Assembly (NCBI GenBank): GCA_963277665.1 | Contig: OY728158.1 | Span: forward strand, 596,092,818-596,156,817 | Direction: 5' to 3' | Length of the DNA: 64,000 bases | Source of the DNA: Viscum album | Taxonomy: Eukaryota; Streptophyta; Magnoliopsida; Santalales; Viscaceae | Shown here: piece after piece, positions 48,894-61,079 of the stretch | How positions within the stretch are numbered: the first letter of the stretch is position 1 | How the letters are laid out: the number at the start of each line of letters is the position of its first letter | Program-made: the position numbers and the translations under genes | The notes under the pieces: generated by a model | Told to the model about the DNA's origin: nothing | What the model saw: the letters and a program-made list of their open reading frames with translations, nothing else | Databases searched by the model: none

Positions 48894-49030
48894 GATGATC
48901 ACAAATCATATATAGTCAAAATATAAATGAAATATAACATTAAAGAAACTAGCATATTAGAATTAAAAAAATAGAGAATAATAGATTCGATAATAACATA
49001 TCTCATTATAGTACGGATACTTGTAGTTTT

Positions 49031-49043
49031 TCTCCCCCTTTTG
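49031..49043 (-). promoter_or_regulatory. Second polypurine tract
   Basis: The minus strand reads CAAAAGGGGGAGA about 150 bases upstream of the primary tract. Multiple polypurine tracts near the 3' LTR are described for Sireviruses. Confidence 0.6.
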
Positions 49044-49173
49044 GGATTATCAAAAAGTAGAGAAAATGAAATGAAACATTGCATTTGTTATTAAAAAGGG
49101 TTCAAAATATAACATACAAGAGAAATAAAAACAGTAAACAACAAATGTCATCCCATACAAAAGAAAATAGTCC

Positions 49174-51584
49174 CTAGAGTCTTAAGGGATCCACCTTTTC
49201 CTTGCCTTTATCTGCAGTAGGAGCCGGTGCTGAAGTAGAAGAAGGCATAGATGTTGTAGATAAAAAGGGTAAGGGTAGACCTTCAAAAATTAATGGAGCC
49301 AAAGTTGGATCAGTAGAATATCTAGGCTGTGATTGGTCAAGAATGACTGGCCGGATCTGAGAAAGAGCTTGGCTGAATGACATGGTAGTAGAGACAAGGG
49401 TAGGCAGACCCGGTCTTAGGTGTGCAATAGCTGGAGCAACTATAGCAGTACTCTGCACATGAAGATATGGATTCAAAAGATTGATGAAATTAGTAATTAT
49501 TTCTCCACCATATTTCATAGACTTTTCAAAATCTTCCTTATTCTCCATGAATCGGTCCAACAGTATGGTGAACTCTGTAAGCTTCTGAACTTGAGCTTTA
49601 AAATCTTGAGTTATATGAGGGATTTTCAGGTTTTCCACAAGATATCTAAAGTGATCCATCATATCACTTTTAGAGAAAATCTGGGTGAGATAAAAATCTA
49701 TTTTCCTAGTGATATCCTGTTGAGCATAATTGGATATCTTAGAATGAATTCTAACCAAGTCCAATGCTCGATCACTATTATTAACAACTATTGACAAAGA
49801 AGACAGATCCAAGCCACTGAAGGAATTCTGAAGTTCTTCCGTGATTATGGATCTCAGCAGAGAATTATCCAAAGGAGGAACAGAAGGTTGACCTGAAGTA
49901 GGAGAAGCTTTTACAACTATGGATTGAACTTTGAGTTGTTTCAAAACTTTTTGCAGGCACCCAGTGTACTCATCTATGAGTTTATTCAAATTTCCACAAG
50001 CTCCCTCATGAGTTCCAGAAGTTTTGTGTGTCTTTTTCCAATATTTTTCATCAAAATACAGTAGATATGGATGAACTTGAGACACAATTTCCCTAGCGAG
50101 GGTGGAATTAGTTGGATCAGGAGAAATAGAAATAGGTGCATGGGCAGAAATAGGAGTAGGATCTGATCTCAAAGACAACTCATTCTGCAAGTTTGCTACC
50201 ATACTTTTCAGGTTTGCAACATCAATACTCACCAGCTTATTTTCTACTCTGACTTCTTGAATTTCTCAGATCATCATTGGGTGAATATGCAATATAATAT
50301 TTTCCAAGAGAATTGATGCATATTCTTGACGTAACTGAGTCACTGGACGAGGTTGAGTGGATAAGATTTTCTCAATTCTAGCTAATAGAGTCTCTCCAAA
50401 AACATTTAGATCATATTTAGTTATAAAGGGGTGTTGCTCGGGTAAGAGTGTAGGTAAAGGTAGTGAAGTAGGTTCTGGTTGCGGTTCAGAGTCATCTTCA
50501 GACTCAAATTCCGATTCATATTGAGGCTCTCATTCTGGTTCTTGTTATGGATGAGCTACAAACTTTAGTTGAAACACATAAGAGAGATCAATTCCAATAG
50601 TAGTCACTTTTTATGACTCATTCACATCATAAAATCTTGGGAAAACATAACGGGTGTATACAGAATATGTGACTGTAGGTTGATAAGGTTCATCAGATCC
50701 AGCTTCCATAATCTCAAGGTTTTGAGGTTCCTCCCCCTCAAATTGTGCTTCCATTTCAGAGACTATAGGCTCAGCAACATGGTCATGATCAAAAAGATCA
50801 TCTCTAATCTCTTTATCAAACTCTTTCCTTTCCAGTTGAAAGACAATTTCCATCCTCTCTTCAGCAGAGGGAATTATCTCAGGAACCGATTGTTCCACTG
50901 GTTGTTCTTCCAGATTGAATTCTTTCTCATCAGGGAGATCCTATTCAACAGGATCTGTCTCCACCACTGCTTGCTGCTCTAAATCAAGAAAAACCAATTT
51001 TCTTGCAGCTATAGGATGATTTTCTAGATTAACATCCTCACTAGAACCAAGAGCTTCCTATTCTATCAAACCAGCAACAACTTCCTCTCCTTGAGGTATT
51101 TCAGCAGGGACAACAGCAGGGACAACAATCCTTTCTTTTTCAACAGGAGCTGTTTTCATTGGAGGTATTCCAGCTTCTTCTCTAGGTTAAACTTCACCTG
51201 TCACTTCCTCTTCTTCTTCTTCTTCAGAATACTCAACCACTTCATCTGGTTCGAAACAAGGATCCTCTATATTGATAGGCCTTCTTGGGTAATCAACAGG
51301 ATTAAACTTTTTATAAAGTTGATCATTATCCTCAACCCACTACTTCTTCCAGGGGTTCCAGCTAATCTTCATCCTTCTGATGATAGGCTTGGATAAGCAG
51401 AAATAAAATTCCTCTAGCTTTTCTTCATTCGGTCCAACCATCCCTTTGGCAACTAGCATGGATGAAATCATCCTTGAGTAAAACAAGGAGGTGGATTTGG
51501 AAGTGACTTTAATCAGCTCACAGATACGATTAATCACATACTTGCATAGGTTGATCTTATGGCCATTCTTCAACAGGTGAATCA
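49174..51584 (-). pseudogene. Env-like third ORF of the Sirevirus, C-terminal part (8 in-frame stops, no frameshift)
   Basis: This continues the frame interrupted at 61075. One reading frame runs from 51584 to the terminal TAG at 49174-49176 with stops at 51340, 51187, 51058, 50941, 50611, 50545, 50530 and 50266 (lowest base of each). The first part resembles the plant retrotransposon 'putative plant transposon protein' region (HKINLCKYVINRICELI). Then comes a very acidic linker (VEYSEEEEEEEVTGEV). The last 352 codons, free of stops (50232-49174), include a likely coiled coil (DVANLKSMVANLQNELSL) and a Ser/Pro/Thr-rich tail (SMPSSTSAPAPTADKGKEKV). Function is unknown. I see no clear signal peptide or membrane segment, so 'env-like' refers to position only. 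Confidence 0.75.
51580..51584. repeat. Target-site duplication of the LARD-like element, left (AATCA)
   Basis: AATCA (GAATCA if extended by one base) occurs directly before the LTR start TGTAACACCCC and again at 61075-61079. Removing the element and one copy restores a continuous frame in the env-like ORF. Confidence 0.75.
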
Positions 51585-54500
51585 TGTAACACCCCAAGAT
51601 TTTATGATATATATTCGTTTTAATTTCTTTCATATCTTCTATTGTATGCTACAACAAAAGAGTTTTTCACTACATGCAACCCTGACAGGGCTTGCATTAC
51701 ACGCAATCACGACCTTCCTTGATAGCGTGTGTTTTACGCAATACCGGCTTTCACTAAACAACAATATATGGTTATAATATTATCACGAGCTAGCCATTAT
51801 GAATAGTATTGACTACATTATGAATTTCATTACATTATTATTTATCTTACTCATTTTATAGAACATTGTATGAGAATAAAATAAATATTTCTGGTAAAAT
51901 ATGTATTTTTCAAAAAATGCAGTTTTGCTGCCTTTTGATGGTGCACCCACATTAAATCTACTTTTGGAAAAGTTTTATGTTCAATATTAAAAAATAAAAT
52001 TATTCTTTGGAATCAGGATATAAATTTTTACCTTGGATAAAATTTTCATATTATTCTGATAACTTTCATATTTTAATGAATAGTAAAACACGCTATATTT
52101 TAATTAAAAACAACTTTTTTCATCGTAATAATTTATGTGGTTAAATTATAATATTGAATGGTTTTAAAGTATAAATAGAATATATATTTTCACCATTTAA
52201 TATAAATTATTTCATTATCATTAATTTTACATTGAATTTGTAGGTTAAATCAATTCAATCTTTTGCAGTGTTTTAAACAAAACCACGTTTTCTTTTGACA
52301 ACGAGATTAATTTTAATTTAATTTCAGCAACTTCTGTGTGTTGAATTTGGAAAAATGGATTCCATATTTGGAATCAGTGGGTCTAAATTATATTAAAATA
52401 CCACCTTTTATTTTTGGGCATTATGAATAGTAACTACGGTAAATTTTATTTACCATTGTTAAAGGTAAATCGGGTAATTAAGGGTAAATATAATATTATA
52501 AAATTATCCTAAAACTTATCTTAATATAATTGGATTTTATATTTCCTCATAATTCATATTTGGGTCTAAATGGAATCCATTAGAACCCACTTGGATGTGA
52601 TTAAGATCTTTAGTTTATTTTATTTAAAGAAAAGTGAAATATGTCTCACTCATACTTTAATAATTAAAGTATTTTTAATATAAGGTTATACAAAATATAA
52701 ATTTGGTTATAAATACTCATTTTAAATCTAAAATGTTTTTATTTATCATGGTAATTTATTTATATTTTTTAAGAGTTACTTAATTACCTTATTAGCTTAC
52801 ACATTAATGATGCAGAAAATATTTATATGGAAACAAAATCAATAATATTGTTTTTATTGAAACAGTAATACATATTAAATGTCCCACAAACCTGATCAAA
52901 ACATATTGGTAATGTATATATATACCATAATCATCCAAGGACCGAATATATTACCATTTGGAGTCTTATAAAAGTGATTATGACACTTATATTATATTAT
53001 TTTATATGATGTCAAAGTTGTCACCTTCACAATTTAATAAATATAACATTTTAAAATTTGGATTTTATAGAATATAAATCAGAATAAATGTATTCTTATG
53101 AAATATATAATATTTATCTTAATCCTAGTATTTTAGTTTTAATTTTATTCAAAAAATAAATATATTTAATAATTATACAAAAAGTTGTAGTAATTATTTT
53201 ATTAAGAGAAATATCAAATAAATGGTTTTACAAATAGTAAAGTAAATATTATATGAACTATTTAATGTTCTACACTAATTTTATAGATTAATATGACATG
53301 TTAGTAACCTATTAAATATTTTATTTAGAATATATCATCTGTGAGGGTTTTATTTAAATTCAAATAAATGAATAGTGTCAAAATTGACACTATTGTTATT
53401 TTATAAAAATAAAATATCATTAAATTTTTTAATAATCACAAAAATATTTAAAACTTATAAATTTAAATTTATATAGTCGAAAATGTCATAAATTATCTAA
53501 TTATGTATAATTCACATCACATAAATAATTATTTATAACAATTTAAAATTTAGAATCATATTACCACAAATAAAATTTAATAGATTAAATAAGGATAAAT
53601 CAAGTTGATAATGTTTAAAATAAATTCCCTACACGTCTAAATTTTATTGGATGATGAGATTACAACCGTATCTCATCTAATTATTAAATTTGAGTCATTT
53701 TTGGAGGTTTTTAAGTCGGGTTAGATTTATTATAAATTAATATTTTTAAGATTTCCAAAGGTGTCTCTCTCCTCCCTTATAAAAAGGGAACCCCTTCGCA
53801 CTTCTCTTCACACACTTTGAGCCTTCACGCTCAGCCAAACCCTAACCATTTCCCTTCTCAACTTACCTAGAAAAATACTAGAGGTCCTGGTCTTCTTCAA
53901 AGACCAATATTTGTATCCTAAGAGGAGGTTTTCAATGAGGCGTGTCGAAGAAGAGAAGTCTCGAACACATACAGAATAAATTGGACATAAGGTAAGGGAT
54001 AACTTCTCCAATCTCATTTTTATCCGAGATTGTTTATTCGTAAGTATTCACTGGGGTTATATTTATCATCCATGTCCTTGTTTTCTAAAAATGGTTTAAT
54101 GTATGTTTAATGTCCTTTTTACCCATTTTTGACTTTTACTACATGGTATGTAAGGAATCTTTCTTTTGTTTACGTTACGAGGTAATTTTTGACTTTTTGG
54201 ACAAAAGTATGAGAAGAATGTTTTTATTAACTTATACGGCATGAAAGGATTTTTTACGGTTTTATAAAGCCTTATTTTCATGAAGATTCCTCCAAAATAT
54301 TTCATGACTATTTTCAACAAAATCCTTTTCTTTTAAAAATAGAATACATATTGTGAAAATAAAATGATTTTAAATAAGAAAGGATATTTTCCTCAAGAAT
54401 TCATTTCAATTGTTTTATCAAAACCATTTTCCATCTAAAATGAAATTATTTCATATGTATGTTTCAAGTATAATGTCTCTATGATTTACATGATTTAAAT

Positions 54501-55274
54501 TTTCTTATTATGAAATGATATCCATTTCTTCTATATGGATTATGTGATGATAAGATGATGTTTATGAAACCCATTTTATTCATTGGGTTATTATGAATGA
54601 TGTATGTTTTTGTGTGTGGCATAAGTAAGAATGATTTCATTATGATATGGGTGGGACCTATATCTCCCTCCAATGCATTGGGTAAAGATTTATATATCAT
54701 GAGATAGACATGGATGAATCAGAAAGTAAATCTGGTTCAGTAATACAAGGCTGGAATGGCAAGTAAAACCGGTTCAGTAAGGGACTTTGTCCACTAAGAT
54801 GGTCTTGGCAGAAATTCCTTGGCTACTATGGAAATCATTGAATGTGCTTAATGGATGCCACAATTACATGTTTTATTCCCATTCTATTTTTTCATGATTA
54901 ATGTTTCTTTATGATCTATGCCTTATGTACTTCCAAGATTTATGTCTTTGCTCATGATTTTGATGTTTAGATTTTATGTTCAAGTTTTTGCATTCAAATG
55001 TTTATGGATTGCTTTATGTTCTATATGTTTACCCTTACAGAGCATTTGAGCTCACCCATTATATGTTTTCTTTTCCCTAGGATTTAATGAATGGTTTTAT
55101 GTAAGGAATCAAAAAGGGAAGATCTTTTTGGGAGATGTTGAAGATCTTTCACCGCGATTACAAGATTATATTCCGAGTTTCCAAAGACACTAAACTATTA
55201 CGGTCCTTATGTGTCTTTTTTTGTTATGTATTACGTATTCCGCAAAAGTAATGTAATGTCCATGTATTTCAATC
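51585..55274 (+). repeat. 5' LTR of the LARD-like element
   Basis: Starts TGTAACACCCCAAG and ends near CATGTATTTCAA. The exact 3' end is uncertain between 55274 and 55290 because the two LTR copies diverge there. Landmarks are a GGTAAATCGGGTAATTAAGG block near 52468, a TATA box at 53778 and an AGGTCCTGG...TCTTCAAAGACC segment downstream. The short frames at 51559-51777, 53808-54017, 54096-54320 and 54479-54700 have decayed or different counterparts in the 3' LTR and look non-coding. Confidence 0.9.
53778..53785 (+). promoter_or_regulatory. TATA box in LARD 5' LTR
   Basis: TATAAAAAGGGAACC, followed by a C/T-rich stretch (CTTCTCTTCACAC), is conserved in the 3' LTR (59582) and in elements A and B. 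It is the probable Pol II promoter. A GT donor-like AAGGTAAGGG lies about 210 bp downstream (53990), compatible with a spliced leader, but this is unproven. Confidence 0.65.
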
Positions 55275-55290
55275 TTTGGGTCTCTATAGT

Positions 55291-55302
55291 TGGCATCAGA
55301 GG
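55291..55302 (+). promoter_or_regulatory. Primer-binding site of the LARD-like element
   Basis: TGGCATCAGAGG matches the initiator tRNA-Met complement TGGTATCAGAGC at 10 of 12 positions, just after the 5' LTR. Confidence 0.85.
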
Positions 55303-55547
55303 AAAGGTTTAGTTAACCTTTGGAAACTAGGATGCAAAAACTTTTGTGAGATCCCTAGAAATATTTCTAAGGTATGTCTTGGGATGTCCATAAGGTTAAG
55401 TATAAGTATAGTTTATAGTCCTAGAATTATGGTAATGATACTAGAATTAAACCTAAGATGTTAGATATCGAAGTTACTCCCCCTTGATTTTGTTATTTTC
55501 CTTTTATGATTTTTTCCTCTCACAGAATTCCTTTTGTGTTTTAGTCA

Positions 55548-55952
55548 ATGGAGGGACCCAGAAGGAATTTAGTTTACATTTAATCCAATGGAAAAATTGG
55601 TGACTATGAGAAATGAAATTGTGTAATGCCTAGAGAGAATGATATTGTGATTATGCCAAATCAGTCATCATGATATATTATTAACAAGGTGAAATTTAGT
55701 GGTATTCCTAATTCATCAAATAAGAGGAAGATAGACTTTTATACATGTTCACATGTTGAGGAGCATAAAGAGAAAAAGATTGAGATTTCTAAATAAGGGG
55801 AGAAGAACCTTGAAGAATACCTAAAATGGAGGGAAAGATGTTATCTGTGTGGAGAAATGGGTCATAGAGTGACAGACTGTTATGGAGTTCAATGTCTTAT
55901 TTGTGGAGAACGTGGGCATTACCCAACTCAATGCCCTGACCTAAGAGGTTAA
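55548..55952 (+). pseudogene. Gag-like fragment with two CCHC zinc knuckles
   Basis: The frame around 55800-55950 reads CYLCGEMGHRVTDC, a seven-residue linker, then CLICGERGHYPTQC, two intact CX2CX4HX4C knuckles, ending CPDLRG and a TAA stop. Upstream in related frames are charged segments (EKKIEISK, GEKNLEEYLKWRE), typical of the region before a gypsy nucleocapsid. A possible start at 55548 (MEGPRRNLVY) is followed by stops. In a functional Gag these knuckles bind and package genomic RNA. Both knuckles are intact while neighbouring frames are broken. No capsid domain was recognised. Confidence 0.8.
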
Positions 55953-56599
55953 TTCTAAATAAAGGAATTACTTATTCCATGACAATCATTGAAGAGGATG
56001 GATTGAAGTTATTATGTATTGGTATTCAAGAATAATGTTTTTGAGGTACTTTTATGGTGTATTGGAATATTTTTTTATTAGTCTTTTGTTGTTTTCAATA
56101 ATTTTATTGTACCGGTAACCATGAAAAGTGATTCAAATATTTTGGAAAGCAGATGATATGCACATAATGAAGGGATTAGGAGAAAATGTAATTTTTCATA
56201 GTATTCATGAGCTCATGACTGATATAAGGACAAAGTAATACCATGGTTTGAGTATATTGAAATTTTAGGATTTTGGTATGTGGAAAGAGTTAACTTTTTA
56301 CAGCATCCATGTTTTCAGTAAGGTTCAATGGGTATTCATTTTTTCTGAGAATACAAGATTAAGGTATTCACATGTTTTGGAATGTGATGAAAAAGATATA
56401 TCTTGTGATATATGAGGGATAAATGATGGCATTCACGTGCTTGTTATATGACCTTTTTAGTGATCATTCTCATTATACTATAAGATTAGACAGAAGTATT
56501 TTTGAAAAGCCTAAAGGTTGGAATGGATTATGTTGGACATCAGATAGTATTGTTTAAGGATAGAGCTTTTTGATATTATGATAGTATAGTTTTAGAAAA

Positions 56600-56722
56600 A
56601 AGGACAACCTGTAGGACGGGCGACAACCCGTCACAACGGACAAGGTTGCAGGAATCGAACCCACAACCGAAGTGTGACAGGCCTTTATCGCCTACCACTA
56701 GCCTACAAGAAGTCCCGGGTTA
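56600..56722 (-). mobile_element. tRNA-derived SINE inserted in the LARD interior
   Basis: On the minus strand the insert begins about GGGACTTCTTGTAGGCTAG. It has an A-box-like GGCTAGTGG (56695-56703) and a perfect B box GGTTCGATTCC (56651-56661), the Pol III promoter layout of tRNA genes. It ends near GGTTGTCC followed by a T-rich run. The higher GC content and intact B box contrast with the decayed host sequence, so the insertion is relatively young. It does not fold as a standard tRNA. Target duplications are not clear; the ends are approximate. Confidence 0.72.
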
Positions 56723-57370
56723 GTAGAAACTAGTCTTATTTTATTAAGCGGTTTGATAGATGAAGTATAAGTCCATTTTTGGAACCATGTACGATTAACC
56801 TCACCATTGATGGACTTATGTATATTTAATATCTTATACTCACCTTTTATGGTGATAGAGACAGTTGGAATGACCTATCATTCTATCGCGTGATCTTATA
56901 ATAATTCAAGAATATCAAATTCAACTTCATATCTTTAAATAATATATCAAGCGGAAATTGTTCATGGAATGACCAATGATGATTTTACACAGAAATGAAG
57001 TAAGTATTTATCCTTATAATCATCTTGAAAACCAAATTTTTTTTCCTAGTACTCTCATATCTGAGGACTCTGATGGTACCTTAGATCATCACAAATTTAT
57101 GGATTTGTGATTGTTGTATTTTTCATAGCCATGTTCTCTACCACTCTCCATCAGAACATGATGGTTAAATTTCTCTTCCATATACATATTTTCACCTATG
57201 TTTTTCTATGTGGGAACCTAGTGATTAGTAACTTTGGGTATCCGTTAAGTTTCATACTTTAGTTTTTAAATATAAGTTTTGGTATTCTTTTTTACGATGT
57301 GGGTTTCTATGAAAGAAACTCTCATGTAATAAACCATTTATTACCCAAAAGAATTTCAACGGAGAAATTC

Positions 57371-57388
57371 ATTTTAAGGGTGGTAGAA
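57371..57388 (+). promoter_or_regulatory. Polypurine tract region of the LARD-like element
   Basis: AAGGGTGGTAGAA directly precedes the 3' LTR start TGTAAC at 57389. The tract is interrupted by two T residues, as in its homologues. Confidence 0.7.
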
Positions 57389-60300
57389 TGTAACACCCCT
57401 AGATTTTATGAGATATATTCATTTTAATTTCTTTCATATCTTTTATTGTACACTACAACAAAAGAGTCTTGCACTACATGAAACCATGACCTGTCTTGAA
57501 TTACACGCAATCACGACCTTCCTCGATAGCTTGTGTCGTACGCAATATCGGGATTCACTAAACAATGATATATGGTTATAATATTATCACAAAATAGACG
57601 TTATGAATATTATTAACTAATTTATCAATTTTATAACATTATTATTTATCTTACTCATTTTCTAGAACATGGTATGAGAATAAAATAAATTTTTCGGGTA
57701 AAATAAGTATTTCTCAAAAATGCAGTTTTGCCGCCTTTTGATGGCGCACCCACATTAAATCTAGTTTTTGACATGTTTATAAGTTAAATTTTATATAATA
57801 AAATTATTCATTGGAATCAGAATTTAAATTTTACCTTGGATAAATTTTTCATATTATTCTGATAACTTTCATATTTTAATGAATAGTAAAAACACGCTAT
57901 ATTTTAAATAAAAAAAACTTTTTTCATCATAATAATTTATGTGGTTAAATTATAATATTTAATGGTTTTAAAGTATAAATAGAATATATTTTTACTATTT
58001 AATATAATTTATGTCATTAGAATTGATTATACATTTAATTCGTAGGTTAAATCAATTCAATCTTTTGCAATGTTTTAAACAAAAACCCGTTTTCTTTTGA
58101 CAACGAGATTAATTTTAATTTTATATAAGAAACTTCTGTGTATTGAATTTGGAAAAATTTATCCCATATTTGAAATCAGTGGGTCCAAATTATATTAATA
58201 GACTAATTTTTATTTTTGGGCATTATGAATAGTAACTATGGTAAATTTTATTTACCATCTTTAAAGGTAAATCGGGTAATTAAGGGTAAATAAAATATTA
58301 TAAAATTACCCTAACACTTGTCTTAATACAATTGGATGCTTATATTTAGTCCTAAACCATATTTGGATTGAAATGGAATCCATTAGAACCCACTTGGATG
58401 TGATTAAGATCGTTAGTTTATTTTATTTAAAGGAAAGTGAAATATGTCTCACTCATACTTTAATAATTAAAGTATTTTTAATATAAGGTTATACAAAATA
58501 TAAATTCTGTTATAAATACTCATTTGAAATCTAAAATGTTTTTATTTATCATGGTAATTTATTTTTATTTTTTATGAGTTACGTAATTACCTTATTAGCT
58601 TATACATTAATGATGTAGAAATTATTTATTTAGAAAAAATCAATAATATTGTTTTTATTGAAATAGTAATACATATTAAAGGGCCCACAGACCTGATAAA
58701 AACTTATTGGTAATGTATATCTACACCATAAGCATACAATGATAGAATATATGACCGTTTGGAGTCTTATAAAAGTTATTATGACACTTATATTATTTTA
58801 TTTTATATGATGTCAAAGTTGTCACCTTCATAATTTAATAAATATAACATTTTAAAATTTGGATTTTTTAGATGATAAATCTGACTAAGTGTATTCTTAT
58901 GAAATATATAATATGTATATTCATCCAAGTATTTTATTTTTAATTTTTATGCAACAAATAAGTATATTTAATAATTATACAAGAAGTTGTAGTAATTATT
59001 TTATTAAGAGAAATATCAAATAAATGGTTTTACAAAGAGTGAAATAAATATTATATAAACTATTTAATGTTCTCCAATAATTTTATAGATTGCTATGACA
59101 ATTTAGGAACCTATTATATATTTTATTTAGAATATATCATCTGTGTGGATTTTATTTAAATACAAAAAAATGAATAGTGTCAAAATTGACACTATTGTTA
59201 TTTTATAAAAATAACATATTATTAAATTGTTTAAAAATCACAAAAATATTTAAAAATTGTGAATTGAAATTTATATAGTCTAAAATGACCTAAATTATCT
59301 AATTATGAATAATTCACATCACATAAATAATTATTTATAACAATTTAAAATTTAGAATCGTATTACCAAAAATAAAATTTAATAGATTAAATAAGGATAA
59401 ATCAAGTTGATAATGTTTAAAATAAATTCCCTACATGTCTAAATTTTATTGGATGATGATATTACAACCTTATCTCATCTACTCATCGAATATGAGTCAT
59501 TTTTTGGAAGTTTTAAGTGGGGTTAGATTTATTATAAATGATTTTTTTTTTAAGATTTCCAAAGGTGCCAGTCTCATCCCTTATAAAAAAGGGAACTCCT
59601 TACCACTTCTCTTCATACCCTTTGAGCCTTCAAGCTTGGCCAACCCCTACCCATTTCACTTATCAACTTCCCTAGAAACATACTAGAGGTCCTGGTATTC
59701 TTCAAAGAACAACTTTAGTATCCTAAGAGGGGGTTTTAAAGAGGCGTGTCGAAGAAGAGGAGTCTCGGACACATACGGAAGAAATTAGACATAAGGTAAG
59801 AGATAAATTCTCCAATCTCATTTTTATCCGATATTGTTTATTCGTAAGTATTAACTGGGGTTATATTTATCATCTACGTCCCTATTTTATAAAAATGGTT
59901 TCATGTATGTTTAACATCCTTTTTACCCATTTTTTACTTTTACTACATGGTATGTAAGGAATATTTCTTTTGTTTACGTTACGAGGTACTTTTTTACTTT
60001 TCCAACAAAAGTATGAGAAGAATGTTTTTTAACTTATACGGAATGAAAAGATTTTTTTACGGTTTTATAAATCCTTATTTTCATGAAACTTCCTCCAAAT
60101 GATTTCATGACTATTTTCAACCAAATCCTTTTCTTTTAAAAATGGATGAAATTTTGTGAAAAGAAAATGATTTTAAAGAAGAAAGGATATTTTCCTCAAG
60201 AATTGATTTCAAGTGTTTTATCAAAACTATTTTCCATCTAAAATGAAATTATTTCATATGTATGTTTCATGTATAATGTCTCTATGATTTACATGGTTTC

Positions 60301-61074
60301 ACTTTTCTTATTATGAAATGATATCCATTAATTTTATATGGATTATGTGATGATGGGATGATGTTTATGAAACCCATTCTATTCGTTGGGTTATTATGAA
60401 TGATGTATGTTTTTTTATTAAACAAGTAATATTGATTTCATTATGAGATGGGTGAGACCTATATATCCCTCCAATGAATTGGGTAAAGATTTATATCTCA
60501 TGAGATAGACATGGGTAAAACAGAAAGTAAATCAGGTTCAGTAATACATGGCTAGAACGACAAGTAAACCCGGTTCAGTAAGGGACTTTTTCCACGAAGA
60601 TGGTCTTGGCAGCAATGCCTTGGCTACTATGGAAATCATTAAATGTGCTTAATGGATGCCACAATTAAATTTTTTATTCCCATTCTAGTTTATCATGATT
60701 AATGTTCCTTTATGATCTATGCCTTATGTACTTCCAAGGTTTATGTCATTGCTCATGATTTTGATGTTTAGATTTTTTGTTCAAGTTTTTGCATTCAAAT
60801 GTTTATGGATTGCTTTATGTTCTCTATGATTACCCTTACTGATCATTTGTGCTCACCCTTTATATGTTTTATTTTCCCTAGGATTTAAAGAATGTATTTA
60901 GGTAAGAAAACAAATGGGGAAGATCTTTATGGGAGATGTTGAAGATCTTTCACCATGATTAGAAGATTATATTACGAGTTTCCAAAGACACTAAACTATT
61001 ACGGTCCTTATGTGTTTATTTTTGTTATGTATTAAGTATTCCGGAAAAGTAATGTAATGTCCATGTACATTAAG
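57389..61074 (+). repeat. 3' LTR of the LARD-like element
   Basis: Collinear with 51585-55274 throughout, with a TATA box at 59582 and the end at about CATGTACATTAAG, followed by the AATCA duplication. The 83-codon frame at 59435-59686 is in the LTR and is not conserved in the 5' copy. Confidence 0.9.
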
Positions 61075-61079
61075 AATCA
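61075..61079. repeat. Target-site duplication of the LARD-like element, right (AATCA)
   Basis: Identical to 51580-51584. Confidence 0.75.

Larger units (their letters stand above)
55275..57388 (+). mobile_element. Interior of the LARD-like element
   Basis: A 2.1 kb interior running from the primer-binding site through the zinc-knuckle gag fragment and a SINE insertion (about 56600-56722) to the polypurine tract. Apart from the knuckles, the six frames are full of stops and show no pol motif. The last 230 bp match the end of element B's interior (20074-20300), and the first 150 bp match element C's leader (44800-44972). Confidence 0.8.
51585..61074 (+). mobile_element. LARD-like non-autonomous LTR retrotransposon (9.5 kb)
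   Basis: Two direct repeats of about 3.69 kb (51585-55274 and 57389-61074) start TGTAACACCC and flank a ~2.1 kb interior. The interior has an initiator tRNA-Met type PBS at 55291, a polypurine tract before 57389 and only a short gag-like zinc-knuckle segment; there is no protease, RT, RNase H or integrase. Very long LTRs with a pol-less interior fit the Large Retrotransposon Derivative (LARD) class. The 5-bp duplication AATCA flanks it. LTR similarity to element A points to a Ty3/gypsy origin. By eye the LTRs differ at about 24 of the first 187 positions. Confidence 0.88.

Noticed and set aside
49420..49794. 124-codon plus-strand ORF
   Set aside because: It is fully antisense to the open 352-codon env-like frame and has no domain.
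50680..51396. Plus-strand ORFs of 100 and 101 codons
   Set aside because: Antisense shadows of the acidic, Glu-rich env-like linker, which yields Phe/Leu/Ser-rich translations on the other strand.
56600..56722. Functional tRNA gene
   Set aside because: The A/B box layout and GGTTCGATTCC are present, but flanking stems do not form a cloverleaf and the unit extends beyond a tRNA. A tRNA-derived SINE explains it better.
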